Virus record (IMG/VR): IMGVR_UViG_3300022920_000389 | Location: 1-33,975 of that record | Length of the DNA: 33,975 nucleotides | Direction: 5' to 3' (one strand) | Origin: a virus | Part shown: positions 16,324 to 22,422 of the stretch, in pieces | How positions within the stretch are numbered: position 1 is the stretch's first letter | How the letters are laid out: each line of letters begins with the position of its first letter | Program-made: the position numbers and the translations under genes | Notes under the pieces: model-generated | Database searches by the model: none | What the model was told of the DNA's origin: nothing | What the model saw: the letters and a program-made list of their open reading frames with translations, nothing else

Positions 16324-17051
16324 AGGAATTTTCCATCTATATCTTGGAAGTTGTAATATGCAAGACTAGTGTCGTATGTCATATCTCGCTCTGGTTGTTT
16401 CTTATTTGTCATATAACCCTCAATACTTCTTATATTTTTAAATTCTTTGCTACCTGGTACTAGCGGATCAATATCCCAATATTCTGCCCAGTGTCTCTGA
16501 GTAGCAATATGTATATTCAATTGCTTTTTAAATATCCAGCTTCTAGCATCTTTAACTTCGTCTTCAATTTTATCACGCATAGTTGGTTCATCAATGTAGT
16601 GATCAGCGTATGTTGGATATGTAATATTAAATCCACCTGCACCAAACCATCCTTTATAACAACTTTCTACTGGACGGAAAACAATCATAATTTTACTCTT
16701 GGGAAAGTTTTCAGCAATCCAATCCAAGTTGTTACTAATAACATGGCTCTTTACAATACGATATTCATCTGGACGTTCTTCAGTCCATGCACTAGTTATT
16801 TCTTGCAAAACTTCTTCACGTGATAACGTATGCATCTGATGCCAGTTATGACCTAACTCCATTCCAGGACCAAAGTATGTGCCTAAATGTTGTTGACTGT
16901 TAAACTTAGTTGGATGTGTATACACACGATCTTCTGTTCTGTCTGAGGTATTAACTTTAATCTTGGGGCTTAGGCTAAGTGCATTACTCACAGCACTCCA
17001 CTTGCTACCTGGAGCACCAGTAAAAAATATAATCTTACTTTCATCAATCAC
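16320..17051 (-). CDS. Sulfotransferase-like P-loop protein (copy 1)
   Basis: The N-terminus Ile-Ile-Phe-Phe-Thr-Gly-Ala-Pro-Gly-Ser-Lys-Trp-Ser resembles the 5'-phosphosulfate-binding loop of PAPS-dependent sulfotransferases, and Ile-Met-Ile-Val-Phe-Arg-Pro-Val-Glu-Ser-Cys-Tyr (about residues 125-136) resembles the 3'-phosphate-binding strand and helix. 243 residues, short for the family but normal for phage and bacterial versions. The start is GTG at 17051, chosen because AAAGGA lies eight bases upstream and no ATG is available before the P-loop. It overlaps the second copy by eight bases. It may transfer a sulfo group to a carbohydrate, lipid or peptide; the acceptor is unknown. Confidence 0.65.
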   Translation of the reverse strand: MIDESKIIFFTGAPGSKWSAVSNALSLSPKIKVNTSDRTEDRVYTHPTKFNSQQHLGTYFGPGMELGHNWHQMHTLSREEVLQEITSAWTEERPDEYRIVKSHVISNNLDWIAENFPKSKIMIVFRPVESCYKGWFGAGGFNITYPTYADHYIDEPTMRDKIEDEVKDARSWIFKKQLNIHIATQRHWAEYWDIDPLVPGSKEFKNIRSIEGYMTNKKQPERDMTYDTSLAYYNFQDIDGKFL

Positions 17052-17781
17052 GTAAAAATTCCTTTATTGCTTTGTAGTCTTTTTTACCAACTGTTAGAAT
17101 GTTATTGTGGTTGGTATATGTTCTTCTTTGTTGTATGCGTTCGTCAATCATGTTAACAACATACTGTTGATAATTCATTGCATATGTTGGATGGTACGAA
17201 TCATCAAATGTATCATAACACCATAGATCTCTAACTGTAAATCCTTTTCCAAAATCTGCAGCTACACTAGCAAGTTTTTTACCATATGAAGTATTTTCTC
17301 CATCTAACCATGTGCATTTTAAGTATGCTGGAAACAAACTAGTGGTTTCCATATATCTAACAGCAACTTGCAATGGATCGTCAATTATATTTAGCACCCT
17401 TGCATTAGGAAATCTTTCAGTTATTTCATGCGGCATTGCATGTGTACAATACACCAGGTGTTGTGTTTTTAATATCTCATGCCCGCCCATGCGTTCAAAT
17501 TGTGGATTAAAATATTGTGTATAATATTCGTCAGCGTCTGGTATAAAATCTTTTACATAGTCATGAGTTGGTGGTAACATTCCCTTAGGTACAAGTCTAT
17601 CAAAATGCCAACGACTTACTTTACGTTGCATAATTGATGTTTCTGTAAAATGCACATTCCAAGGATTAATGCCATTGTTGATATTACTATACCAATATAC
17701 GTTAGGCATTGCGGCTAACAGTCTGCCTAATTTGTGACCACCGCCACCATTTTCAAAACTTACAAATATAATATTATGCAT
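17044..17781 (-). CDS. Sulfotransferase-like P-loop protein (copy 2)
   Basis: The ATG at 17781 is preferred over the one at 17814 because GGGAAG lies just before it and the protein then begins directly with the first beta strand (His-Asn-Ile-Ile-Phe-Val-Ser-Phe-Glu-Asn-Gly-Gly-Gly-Gly-His-Lys), a Gly-rich phosphate-binding loop. A second element, Ala-Arg-Val-Leu-Asn-Ile-Ile-Asp-Asp-Pro, sits where the 3'-phosphate-binding segment is expected. The overall pattern parallels copy 1 but the sequences are diverged. Overlaps the adenylation-domain gene by eight bases. Confidence 0.55.
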   Translation of the reverse strand: MHNIIFVSFENGGGGHKLGRLLAAMPNVYWYSNINNGINPWNVHFTETSIMQRKVSRWHFDRLVPKGMLPPTHDYVKDFIPDADEYYTQYFNPQFERMGGHEILKTQHLVYCTHAMPHEITERFPNARVLNIIDDPLQVAVRYMETTSLFPAYLKCTWLDGENTSYGKKLASVAADFGKGFTVRDLWCYDTFDDSYHPTYAMNYQQYVVNMIDERIQQRRTYTNHNNILTVGKKDYKAIKEFLRD

Positions 17782-18487
17782 TATTTCTTCCCATGTAATA
17801 GAAGTGGCCAGCACTATTTAATTTTACACGATCTCCAGTAAGAGCCCAACCGTCGTGTACACATATGTCTCCTTTGACATATAATTGATCGTCTACAATT
17901 TTTGTATCGCAATATGTATTAATACCCATAATACTATGGCCTTTTAAATTCCATTCTTGATAGTAACATACATCATCCATATTACGAAACTTAACATTAA
18001 TAGCACATGGGCCACATTCAGTCATTCCCCAGTTTGCCATAAACGTAGCACCACGGATAACAAATGCTTCAATAATATCCCATGTTACAGGATCACTACC
18101 ACATGTTACCCATACATTGGATAAATCTAATGTTCGAAACCCTTTTGTTCCCATAATAGCCTTTGCATGACTTGGAGTAATATGCGTATGTGTATAGTTT
18201 CCAACTTCTTTAACAAACCTATATGCATTGAAATCTTCAATAACAACATCAGCACCAATACTCAGTGCTGGTAATGTCTGTGCTAAAAGTCCGCCAGCAT
18301 GCTTAGTTTTACATACTGTATAAACACGACTACTTGATGTTAACTGTTGACAATCAACAGCAATTTTATTCGCTGCGGTTAGTTTTGTTGGACTTTGATA
18401 TATAGCTTTGGAAGGGCCAGTTGTTCCTGATGTCTGTAGTGTTGTCCCCTGACTGATTATTGCCAGAAGATCTGCTTGGTTGTTCAT
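17774..18487 (-). CDS. Minimal ANL-superfamily adenylation domain (acyl/aryl-AMP ligase-like)
   Basis: Three core motifs of adenylate-forming enzymes are clear: Thr-Ser-Gly-Thr-Thr-Gly-Pro-Ser-Lys at residues 19-27 (ATP phosphate loop), Asn-Trp-Gly-Met-Thr-Glu at 152-157 (adenine/substrate motif), and Leu-Thr-Gly-Asp-Arg at 216-220 with Tyr-Met-Gly-Arg at 231-234. The protein is only 237 residues: it begins at the phosphate loop and ends at the hinge, so the usual N-terminal part and the whole C-terminal lid, with its catalytic Lys, are missing. AGGAAAG lies upstream of the ATG, supporting this start even though the gene overlaps the previous one by 122 bases. It probably activates a small carboxylate as AMP ester; substrate unknown. 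Confidence 0.8.
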   Translation of the reverse strand: MNNQADLLAIISQGTTLQTSGTTGPSKAIYQSPTKLTAANKIAVDCQQLTSSSRVYTVCKTKHAGGLLAQTLPALSIGADVVIEDFNAYRFVKEVGNYTHTHITPSHAKAIMGTKGFRTLDLSNVWVTCGSDPVTWDIIEAFVIRGATFMANWGMTECGPCAINVKFRNMDDVCYYQEWNLKGHSIMGINTYCDTKIVDDQLYVKGDICVHDGWALTGDRVKLNSAGHFYYMGRNNA

Positions 18488-18773
18488 TTAATTCTTTCCT
18501 AAGATCTTCCCATATTGGATGTTGTGGTAAAAATTTATATAATCCACGAGTTTGATTGACTACTATTTCTAATAACTTAAAGTTGAATAAGAATGGCAAA
18601 AATGCATGTATAACACTTGCGCCTGCCATTAACAATTGTTTTACCGCCTCACGTAAACTGATACGCATATGTATAAAATAGTTAACAATTCCACTTTTAG
18701 GATTGCCACCATTTAACCGTTCAGCAACTCTCAGGTGATTCCAGTTGAACCATCCTGCTAATTTAATTTTCAT
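18366..18773 (-). CDS. DUF6356-like membrane-associated protein, 135 aa
   Basis: Residues ~20-70 (Tyr-Phe-Ile-His-Met-Arg ... Leu-Arg-Glu-Ala ... Gly-Ala-Ser-Val-Ile-His-Ala-Phe-Leu-Pro-Phe-Leu-Phe) match the pattern I recall for DUF6356: a His near the start, an amphipathic helix, and a hydrophobic helix with Ile-His-Ala-Phe. One membrane-inserting segment is likely. The last ~45 residues are polar and low-complexity, and their codons overlap the following adenylation gene out of frame. Starts in an ATGA overlap with the upstream gene. Function of the family is unknown. Confidence 0.65.
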   Translation of the reverse strand: MKIKLAGWFNWNHLRVAERLNGGNPKSGIVNYFIHMRISLREAVKQLLMAGASVIHAFLPFLFNFKLLEIVVNQTRGLYKFLPQHPIWEDLRKELNEQPSRSSGNNQSGDNTTDIRNNWPFQSYISKSNKTNRSE

Positions 18774-19309
18774 ATTGCTTCTCCGTCTCTAGTCTCATAA
18801 TACTTTGGTATGTTTAGTTTCCATACAGCCTGGGGAACATTATATAATTCTTCTTCACCAATGTAATCAAACACACCTAGTTTACTTAAAATATCAACAC
18901 TACGATGCGCTCTATTCATACGCCCACTACGATCTAATGTATCATATGGACTTGTGGTTACATAAACTGGATGTGGGCTATTTCTATTAGCCCATTGTAC
19001 TTGCAAATCAAGATGATCGTTATGTACATAGTTCTGCTTCTGATATTTATTCATTCCTTTGAACTGTCTTATTTCAGTTTGAGCACCGCGAAATAATCCA
19101 CGATATCCATCTTTAAATGGATGTACGCCACTTAATGCTACCATGCGATCCTGATTAAATGTAGCAACCCACATGCCGCCAGTATCAATGCACCAATCAA
19201 ATTTTAATGCCTTGAGGTTACAATTATTGTTAAATCCACGGTTATCACATTCACGCATGAATAGTTCAAGACTGCGTGAGTTTGTCAGAATTCTTTTAGT
19301 TGTTATCAT
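18770..19309 (-). CDS. GNAT-like protein, first gene of minus-strand operon
   Basis: About 180 residues, mixed alpha/beta. A central stretch (Met-Trp-Val-Ala-Thr-Phe ... Arg-Met-Val-Ala-Leu-Ser-Gly-Val-His-Pro-Phe, then Arg-Gly-Leu-Phe-Arg-Gly-Ala) resembles strands of GNAT acyltransferases, but the acyl-CoA loop is not clear, so the family call is tentative. Starts are possible at 19315, 19309 or further in. The -10 box at 19316-19321 puts the likely transcription start near 19309, so the ATG at 19309 is shown; it would be leaderless or nearly so. The stop overlaps the next gene by ATGA. Confidence 0.55.
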   Translation of the reverse strand: MITTKRILTNSRSLELFMRECDNRGFNNNCNLKALKFDWCIDTGGMWVATFNQDRMVALSGVHPFKDGYRGLFRGAQTEIRQFKGMNKYQKQNYVHNDHLDLQVQWANRNSPHPVYVTTSPYDTLDRSGRMNRAHRSVDILSKLGVFDYIGEEELYNVPQAVWKLNIPKYYETRDGEAI

Positions 19310-19315
19310 AAGCAT

Positions 19316-19343
19316 ATTATAACATTTATTAGCGGTAAGTCAA
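19316..19343 (-). promoter_or_regulatory. Strong sigma70-like promoter of minus-strand operon
   Basis: On the minus strand: TTGACT (19343-19338), a 16-base spacer, then an exact TATAAT (19321-19316). It faces away from a plus-strand promoter 35 bases further along, forming a divergent control region. Confidence 0.75.
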
Positions 19344-19377
19344 ACTAAAATTAATTTAAAAAAAGTAAATTTAGTTG

Positions 19378-19406
19378 TTGACAACCGGTATAGTATACGC
19401 TATATT
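19378..19406 (+). promoter_or_regulatory. Sigma70-like promoter with palindrome in spacer
   Basis: TTGACA at 19378-19383, 17-base spacer, TATATT at 19401-19406. Inside the spacer is the palindrome GTATAGTATAC (19388-19398), well placed for a repressor or activator. Drives the small acidic protein and possibly the tRNAs after it. Confidence 0.7.
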
Positions 19407-19444
19407 GAGTAAGTAATAACAACGCATCAATGGAGTATGCAAAA

Positions 19445-19630
19445 ATGACAAAGACTAGCTTCGCAGAGTTTGTGGATCAAATGAACGATAAAAATGTGGT
19501 AGAACTATTCAATAGCATGGGTATTGAAGTTAAGCTTGATAGTGAGCGTCCTTTAGCGTTTGAAGATGTGGAGCAATATATCATCGATCATGAATTTGAC
19601 GATGAGGATGGTATCCTTATTGATGAATGA
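19445..19630 (+). CDS. Small acidic hypothetical protein, ~61 aa
   Basis: GGAG lies nine bases before the ATG at 19445, favouring it over the ATG at 19430. The protein is strongly acidic, especially the last 15 residues (Asp-Asp-Glu-Asp-Gly), with a helical N-terminal half. Small acidic early proteins in phages often inhibit host proteins or mimic DNA, but nothing here identifies a target. It has its own strong promoter, divergent from the accessory operon. Stop at 19628-19630 overlaps a GATAAATA element. Confidence 0.65.
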   Translation: MTKTSFAEFVDQMNDKNVVELFNSMGIEVKLDSERPLAFEDVEQYIIDHEFDDEDGILIDE

Positions 19631-19636
19631 TAAATA
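19630..19636 (+). promoter_or_regulatory. Late promoter-like element (ATAAATA) before tRNA-Asn
   Basis: GATAAATA overlaps the stop of the small acidic gene and ends 25 bases before tRNA-Asn, so the five-tRNA block could be transcribed late. Confidence 0.35.
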
Positions 19637-19661
19637 AACATGTAGTTTAATTATGTTGTTT

Positions 19662-19736
19662 TCCAACGTAGCTCAGTGGTAGAGCAGTTGACTGTTAATC
19701 AATTGGTCGTAGGTTCGACCCCTACCGTTGGAGCCA
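19662..19736 (+). tRNA. tRNA-Asn (GUU)
   Basis: Acceptor TCCAACG/CGTTGGA, D-arm AGCTCAGTGGTAGAGC, anticodon stem GTTGA/TCAAT with loop CTGTTAA (anticodon GTT; one G-T pair in the stem), T-arm AGGTTCGACCCCT, encoded CCA. Confidence 0.95.
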
Positions 19737-19751
19737 ACATAATAAGATTTA

Positions 19752-19827
19752 GGGTGATTAGCTCAGTTGGTAGAGCGCCTCCTTTACACGGAGGATGTCA
19801 GGAGTTCGAGTCTCTTATCACCCACCA
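19752..19827 (+). tRNA. tRNA-Val (UAC)
   Basis: Acceptor GGGTGAT/ATCACCC, D-arm AGCTCAGTTGGTAGAGC, anticodon stem CCTCC/GGAGG with loop TTTACAC (anticodon TAC), T-arm GAGTTCGAGTCTC, encoded CCA. Confidence 0.95.
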
Positions 19828-19836
19828 AAGTGACTT

Positions 19837-19913
19837 AGAGATATAGCTCAGTTGGTTAGAGCATTCGCCTGATAAGCGAAAGGTCGGTGGTTCGAGTCCA
19901 CCTATCTCTACCA
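19837..19913 (+). tRNA. tRNA-Ile (GAU)
   Basis: Acceptor AGAGATA/TATCTCT, D-arm AGCTCAGTTGGTTAGAGC, anticodon stem TTCGC/GCGAA with loop CTGATAA (anticodon GAT), T-arm GGTGGTTCGAGTCCACC, encoded CCA. Confidence 0.95.
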
Positions 19914-19915
19914 TA

Positions 19916-19922
19916 ATAAATA
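19916..19922 (+). promoter_or_regulatory. ATAAATA element between tRNA-Ile and tRNA-Asp
   Basis: ATAAATA in the 16-base spacer, 7 bases before tRNA-Asp. It is close enough to set a transcript start right at the tRNA, but may be chance. Confidence 0.25.
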
Positions 19923-19929
19923 ACAATGT

Positions 19930-20006
19930 GCGGTTGTAGCTCAGTTGGTTAGAGTATCGGCCTGTCACGCCGAGGGTCGCGAGTTCGAGTCTCGTCAACC
20001 GCGCCA
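19930..20006 (+). tRNA. tRNA-Asp (GUC)
   Basis: Acceptor GCGGTTG/CAACCGC, D-arm AGCTCAGTTGGTTAGAG, anticodon stem TCGGC/GCCGA with loop CTGTCAC (anticodon GTC), T-arm GCGAGTTCGAGTCTCGT, encoded CCA. Confidence 0.95.
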
Positions 20007-20021
20007 TAAAAATTAAAATGC

Positions 20022-20096
20022 GGTCCCTTCGTCTATCGGTTAGGACGCCAGGTTTTCAACCTGGAAAGAGGGGTTCAATTCCCCTAGGGACTGCCA
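20022..20096 (+). tRNA. tRNA-Glu (UUC)
   Basis: Acceptor GGTCCCT/AGGGACT (terminal G-T pair), D-arm CGTCTATCGGTTAGGACG as usual for Glu, anticodon stem CCAGG/CCTGG with loop TTTTCAA (anticodon TTC), T-arm GGGGTTCAATTCCCC, encoded CCA. Ends 11 bases before the stop of the convergent hydroxylase-like gene. Confidence 0.95.
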
Positions 20097-20107
20097 CTTA
20101 ATTTGGG

Positions 20108-20896
20108 TTACCCACCAATAAGTTTATCGTAGCCATTACACGCTAAATCGTGCTTCGATTCATTAAAATCATCCAAAACAATCATATGTAAACGATCCTG
20201 ATCTGTGTCATTGTATACACAATGCAATCTTGCGACATCCATAAAGCGAATATCTCCAACTTCCCAAGGAACCGTTCCTGCTTTTTCTTGCGCAAATAAA
20301 CAATTGCTAGGATTTGTTAATGCTATATTATATGACATTAACCGCCAAATGCCTTTTCCAGTATCGCTATGTATGCCAATCCAACCTCCAGGACGTAATA
20401 ACATAAATCTTATACGATTTAATCTATCTGAAGATGGCCAAACATCTTTAAACCATTCTGTTGTCCGTGGGCAAAATTCAGCAAGCTCTGTCCAACTATG
20501 TCTCTGTTCTACACCAGGATAATATCTGGGATTGTCAGTATACATAGATCCAGAACCAGGTTCGCCTTGTGCATGTAGCGCCATACTAAACCAATTTGGA
20601 TGTCCATCATGGCGATGTTTTATAAAATATTCACTAGCATTATATGCCTCATCAACCATGTCTTGAACTGGTAAGTTAGGAAGATCAAACTTTAAAGTTG
20701 GTGCACCTGATTTATCACTAATCCAATTGGCATATTGATCCCTTATATCTTCATCGTCTTGCCAGTTATCAAATTTTGTAGGCTTGGGTTGTATAAACTC
20801 ATAATGCTTGTACTGTTGTGATTCATTTATAAAATATTTGATGGTTTCTATATCGTTGATATTGTTATCATTATATTCCATACAGATATTTATCAT
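20108..20896 (-). CDS. Aspartyl/asparaginyl hydroxylase-like 2OG-Fe(II) oxygenase
   Basis: 262 residues with the iron and 2-oxoglutarate signature in a double-stranded beta-helix: His-Ser-Asp (H176, D178) within Gly-Trp-Ile-Gly-Ile-His-Ser-Asp-Thr-Gly, distal His 225 (Arg-Leu-His-Cys-Val) and Arg 235 ten residues later (Asp-Arg-Leu-His-Met). The spacing and the segment Gly-Asp-Ile-Arg-Phe before the distal His fit the Asp/Asn beta-hydroxylase (PF05118) group, which hydroxylates protein or small-molecule substrates. The ATG may be at 20896 or 20881; the late-promoter-like element on this strand lies right beside both. It sits alone between two tRNA groups. Substrate unknown. Confidence 0.8.
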   Translation of the reverse strand: MINICMEYNDNNINDIETIKYFINESQQYKHYEFIQPKPTKFDNWQDDEDIRDQYANWISDKSGAPTLKFDLPNLPVQDMVDEAYNASEYFIKHRHDGHPNWFSMALHAQGEPGSGSMYTDNPRYYPGVEQRHSWTELAEFCPRTTEWFKDVWPSSDRLNRIRFMLLRPGGWIGIHSDTGKGIWRLMSYNIALTNPSNCLFAQEKAGTVPWEVGDIRFMDVARLHCVYNDTDQDRLHMIVLDDFNESKHDLACNGYDKLIGG

Positions 20897-20905
20897 GGAT
20901 AAATA
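20887..20905. promoter_or_regulatory. Back-to-back late promoter palindrome
   Basis: TATTTATC (20887-20894), three bases, GATAAATA (20898-20905): a perfect inverted repeat that puts an ATAAATA element on each strand. One side faces the hydroxylase gene, the other the tRNA-Gln group. The minus-strand copy is only a few bases from the hydroxylase start, so the mRNA leader would be very short. Confidence 0.45.
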
Positions 20906-20911
20906 AAACTG

Positions 20912-20940
20912 TTGACAAGTACGTTAACAAGTGTTATATT
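20912..20940 (+). promoter_or_regulatory. Sigma70-like promoter before tRNA-Gln
   Basis: TTGACA (20912-20917), 17-base spacer, TATATT (20935-20940), the same -35/-10 pair and spacing as the promoter at 19378. The expected start falls at or just before tRNA-Gln. Confidence 0.75.
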
Positions 20941-20949
20941 AAATTATAT

Positions 20950-21024
20950 TGGAACGTAGCATAATGGTAATGCACCGCTTTTTGGTAGCGTAGAGTATAG
21001 GTTCGAGTCCTATCGTTCCAGCCA
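20950..21024 (+). tRNA. tRNA-Gln (UUG)
   Basis: Acceptor TGGAACG/CGTTCCA, D-arm AGCATAATGGTAATGC, anticodon arm CCGCT/AGCGT with loop TTTTGGT (anticodon TTG), T-arm AGGTTCGAGTCCT, encoded CCA. The first anticodon-stem pair is a C-T mismatch, unusual but tolerable. Confidence 0.92.
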
Positions 21025-21034
21025 TAAACACCAT

Positions 21035-21109
21035 GCGGGTGTAGCTCAGTGGTAGAGCATCTCGTTGCCAACGAGAATGTCGAGAGTTCGAATCTCTTCA
21101 CCCGCTCCA
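21035..21109 (+). tRNA. tRNA-Gly (GCC)
   Basis: Acceptor GCGGGTG/CACCCGC, D-arm AGCTCAGTGGTAGAGC, anticodon stem TCTCG/CGAGA with loop TTGCCAA (anticodon GCC), T-arm GAGAGTTCGAATCTCTT, encoded CCA. Confidence 0.95.
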
Positions 21110-21124
21110 AATTTTAAACTGCCT

Positions 21125-21212
21125 GGAGAGGTGGTAGAGTGGTCGATTACGTTGGTCTTGAAAACCAATGAACAGCAATGTTCCCAGGGTTCGAATCCCT
21201 GTCTCTCCGCCA
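21125..21212 (+). tRNA. tRNA-Ser (UGA)
   Basis: Class II tRNA with a long variable arm. Acceptor GGAGAGG/TCTCTCC type pairing, anticodon stem TTGGT/ACCAA with loop CTTGAAA (anticodon TGA), T-arm CAGGGTTCGAATCCCTG, encoded CCA. Confidence 0.95.
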
Positions 21213-21230
21213 GTTTAATTATATAACAAG

Positions 21231-21440
21231 ATGGAAAAAAATATGCGAGATATAATGATTACAGCAGCCAAAGCGCATGCTGAAGGCCAAATGGCACTAC
21301 ACAAAGCAAACATTGAAGTATACCTTACTAACCCTGCTGGTATTGGCGAGCATCCTGATGTAATGGAAGCATTACAATCTGAACTAGACAAAATGGCTGC
21401 CGCACATGACCGTCTAGAAATGATCAAGTTGATTGACTAA
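21231..21440 (+). CDS. Small helical protein conserved in T4-like marine phages, 69 aa
   Basis: Starts at ATG 21231 (a second ATG at 21243 gives Met-Arg-Asp). Nearly all helix: Ala/Lys-rich first helix, a short Val-Tyr-Leu-Thr-Asn-Pro-Ala-Gly-Ile-Gly-Glu-His turn, then a second helix with Glu-Leu-Asp-Lys-Met-Ala. I recall similar short proteins in cyanophage genomes, without known function. The stop overlaps the cupin start (TAATG). Confidence 0.65.
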   Translation: MEKNMRDIMITAAKAHAEGQMALHKANIEVYLTNPAGIGEHPDVMEALQSELDKMAAAHDRLEMIKLID

Positions 21441-21796
21441 TGGGAATTAAATCAGGAAAGATTTGGGGCAATACTGAACTAATCCATGCCAATGGTGCTC
21501 TTGAGTTTCACCGCATTGAGTTTAATAAAGGATTCAAATGTAGTGAACATGAACATCAATTTAAATGGAACGGTTTTTATGTTGAAAGCGGCCGCATGCT
21601 CATTAGAGTGTGGCAAGATGATCAAGGACTGGTTGATGAGACTATTCTTGAAACTGGAGACTTTACACAAGTAAAGCCTGGCAAAATTCATCAATTTGAA
21701 GGTTTAGAAGATGGCGTAGCATTTGAACTATACTGGGCCGAATTTAATCACGATGATATTGTCAGACGAACTAGTGGCACTAAAATTAAAAAATGA
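21440..21796 (+). CDS. Cupin-domain protein, 118 aa
   Basis: A single small beta-barrel with the two cupin motifs: His-x-His at residues 37 and 39 followed by Glu 49, and Gly-Asp-Phe-Thr-Gln-Val-Lys-Pro-Gly-Lys-Ile-His with His 84. These supply a metal site (3 His + Glu). Single-domain cupins of this size are isomerases, dioxygenases or ligand-binding proteins; which one cannot be told. It lies in a tight run before the split radical SAM genes and overlaps the next start by ATGA, suggesting a shared pathway. Confidence 0.8.
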   Translation: MGIKSGKIWGNTELIHANGALEFHRIEFNKGFKCSEHEHQFKWNGFYVESGRMLIRVWQDDQGLVDETILETGDFTQVKPGKIHQFEGLEDGVAFELYWAEFNHDDIVRRTSGTKIKK

Positions 21797-22422
21797 ATTT
21801 CAACCGTGTAGTAGAATTTGGTATTACAAATCACTGCCAAGCTAAGTGTCCAGCCTGTGCTAGAACAGGACTGGACTTTACTCTTGAGCATATGAACGTA
21901 AAAACATTCGAAAAAGCTATACAACACCAACCATTACAAGATACATTAATAAGGCTTTGTGGTGAGATTGGCGATGCAATGATGCACCCTGACATAGAAC
22001 AGTTTGTAGAGATAGCACTTGCCAGAACTAAAAAAGTAACTATCAGCACAAACGGCGGATTGCGTAATCCTGAGTGGTATACTTATATGGGCCAAAAGTT
22101 TGGCGATCGTTTAGCTATTATTTTTGGTATAGATGGTACTGATTCTGAAACTAACAACATGTATCGAATAGGTGTAGACTACGAACGTGCAATGGATAAT
22201 ATGAAAGCATACGCAGATAGTCCAGGAAAAGCAGTATGGCAATTTATTGTGTTTGTACATAATATGCATCAGCTATCTGAAAGTAAATTGATGGCTACAC
22301 AGATAGGCGCCAAGCATTTGTTTTTAATTAATAGAGACAAATTTAACGGATTATCTGACAAGCAAGAACAACGAGTGTTAGAACAATATGAAGCAGACAA
22401 GCCTTTGTGGAGACTAAAATGA
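21793..22422 (+). CDS. Radical SAM enzyme core domain (split protein, N-terminal half)
   Basis: Cys15-x3-Cys19-x2-Cys22 (Asn-His-Cys-Gln-Ala-Lys-Cys-Pro-Ala-Cys) is the radical SAM [4Fe-4S] site. Further core features follow: Cys-Gly-Glu-Ile-Gly-Asp (GGE-like), Ile-Ser-Thr-Asn-Gly-Gly, and Phe-Gly-Ile-Asp-Gly. The protein stops at 209 residues without an auxiliary-cluster domain; that domain is encoded in the next gene, in the -1 frame, across an ATGA overlap. Compared with the 354-residue homologue at 23546, the two pieces together equal one enzyme. Likely uses S-adenosylmethionine to make a 5'-deoxyadenosyl radical and modify a substrate, possibly a peptide. Confidence 0.85.
   Translation: MNFNRVVEFGITNHCQAKCPACARTGLDFTLEHMNVKTFEKAIQHQPLQDTLIRLCGEIGDAMMHPDIEQFVEIALARTKKVTISTNGGLRNPEWYTYMGQKFGDRLAIIFGIDGTDSETNNMYRIGVDYERAMDNMKAYADSPGKAVWQFIVFVHNMHQLSESKLMATQIGAKHLFLINRDKFNGLSDKQEQRVLEQYEADKPLWRLK

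Noticed and set aside
19798-20007. Open frame on the minus strand across several tRNAs
   Set aside because: It is made of tRNA repeats read backwards; protein-like text from conserved tRNA arms is a known artefact.
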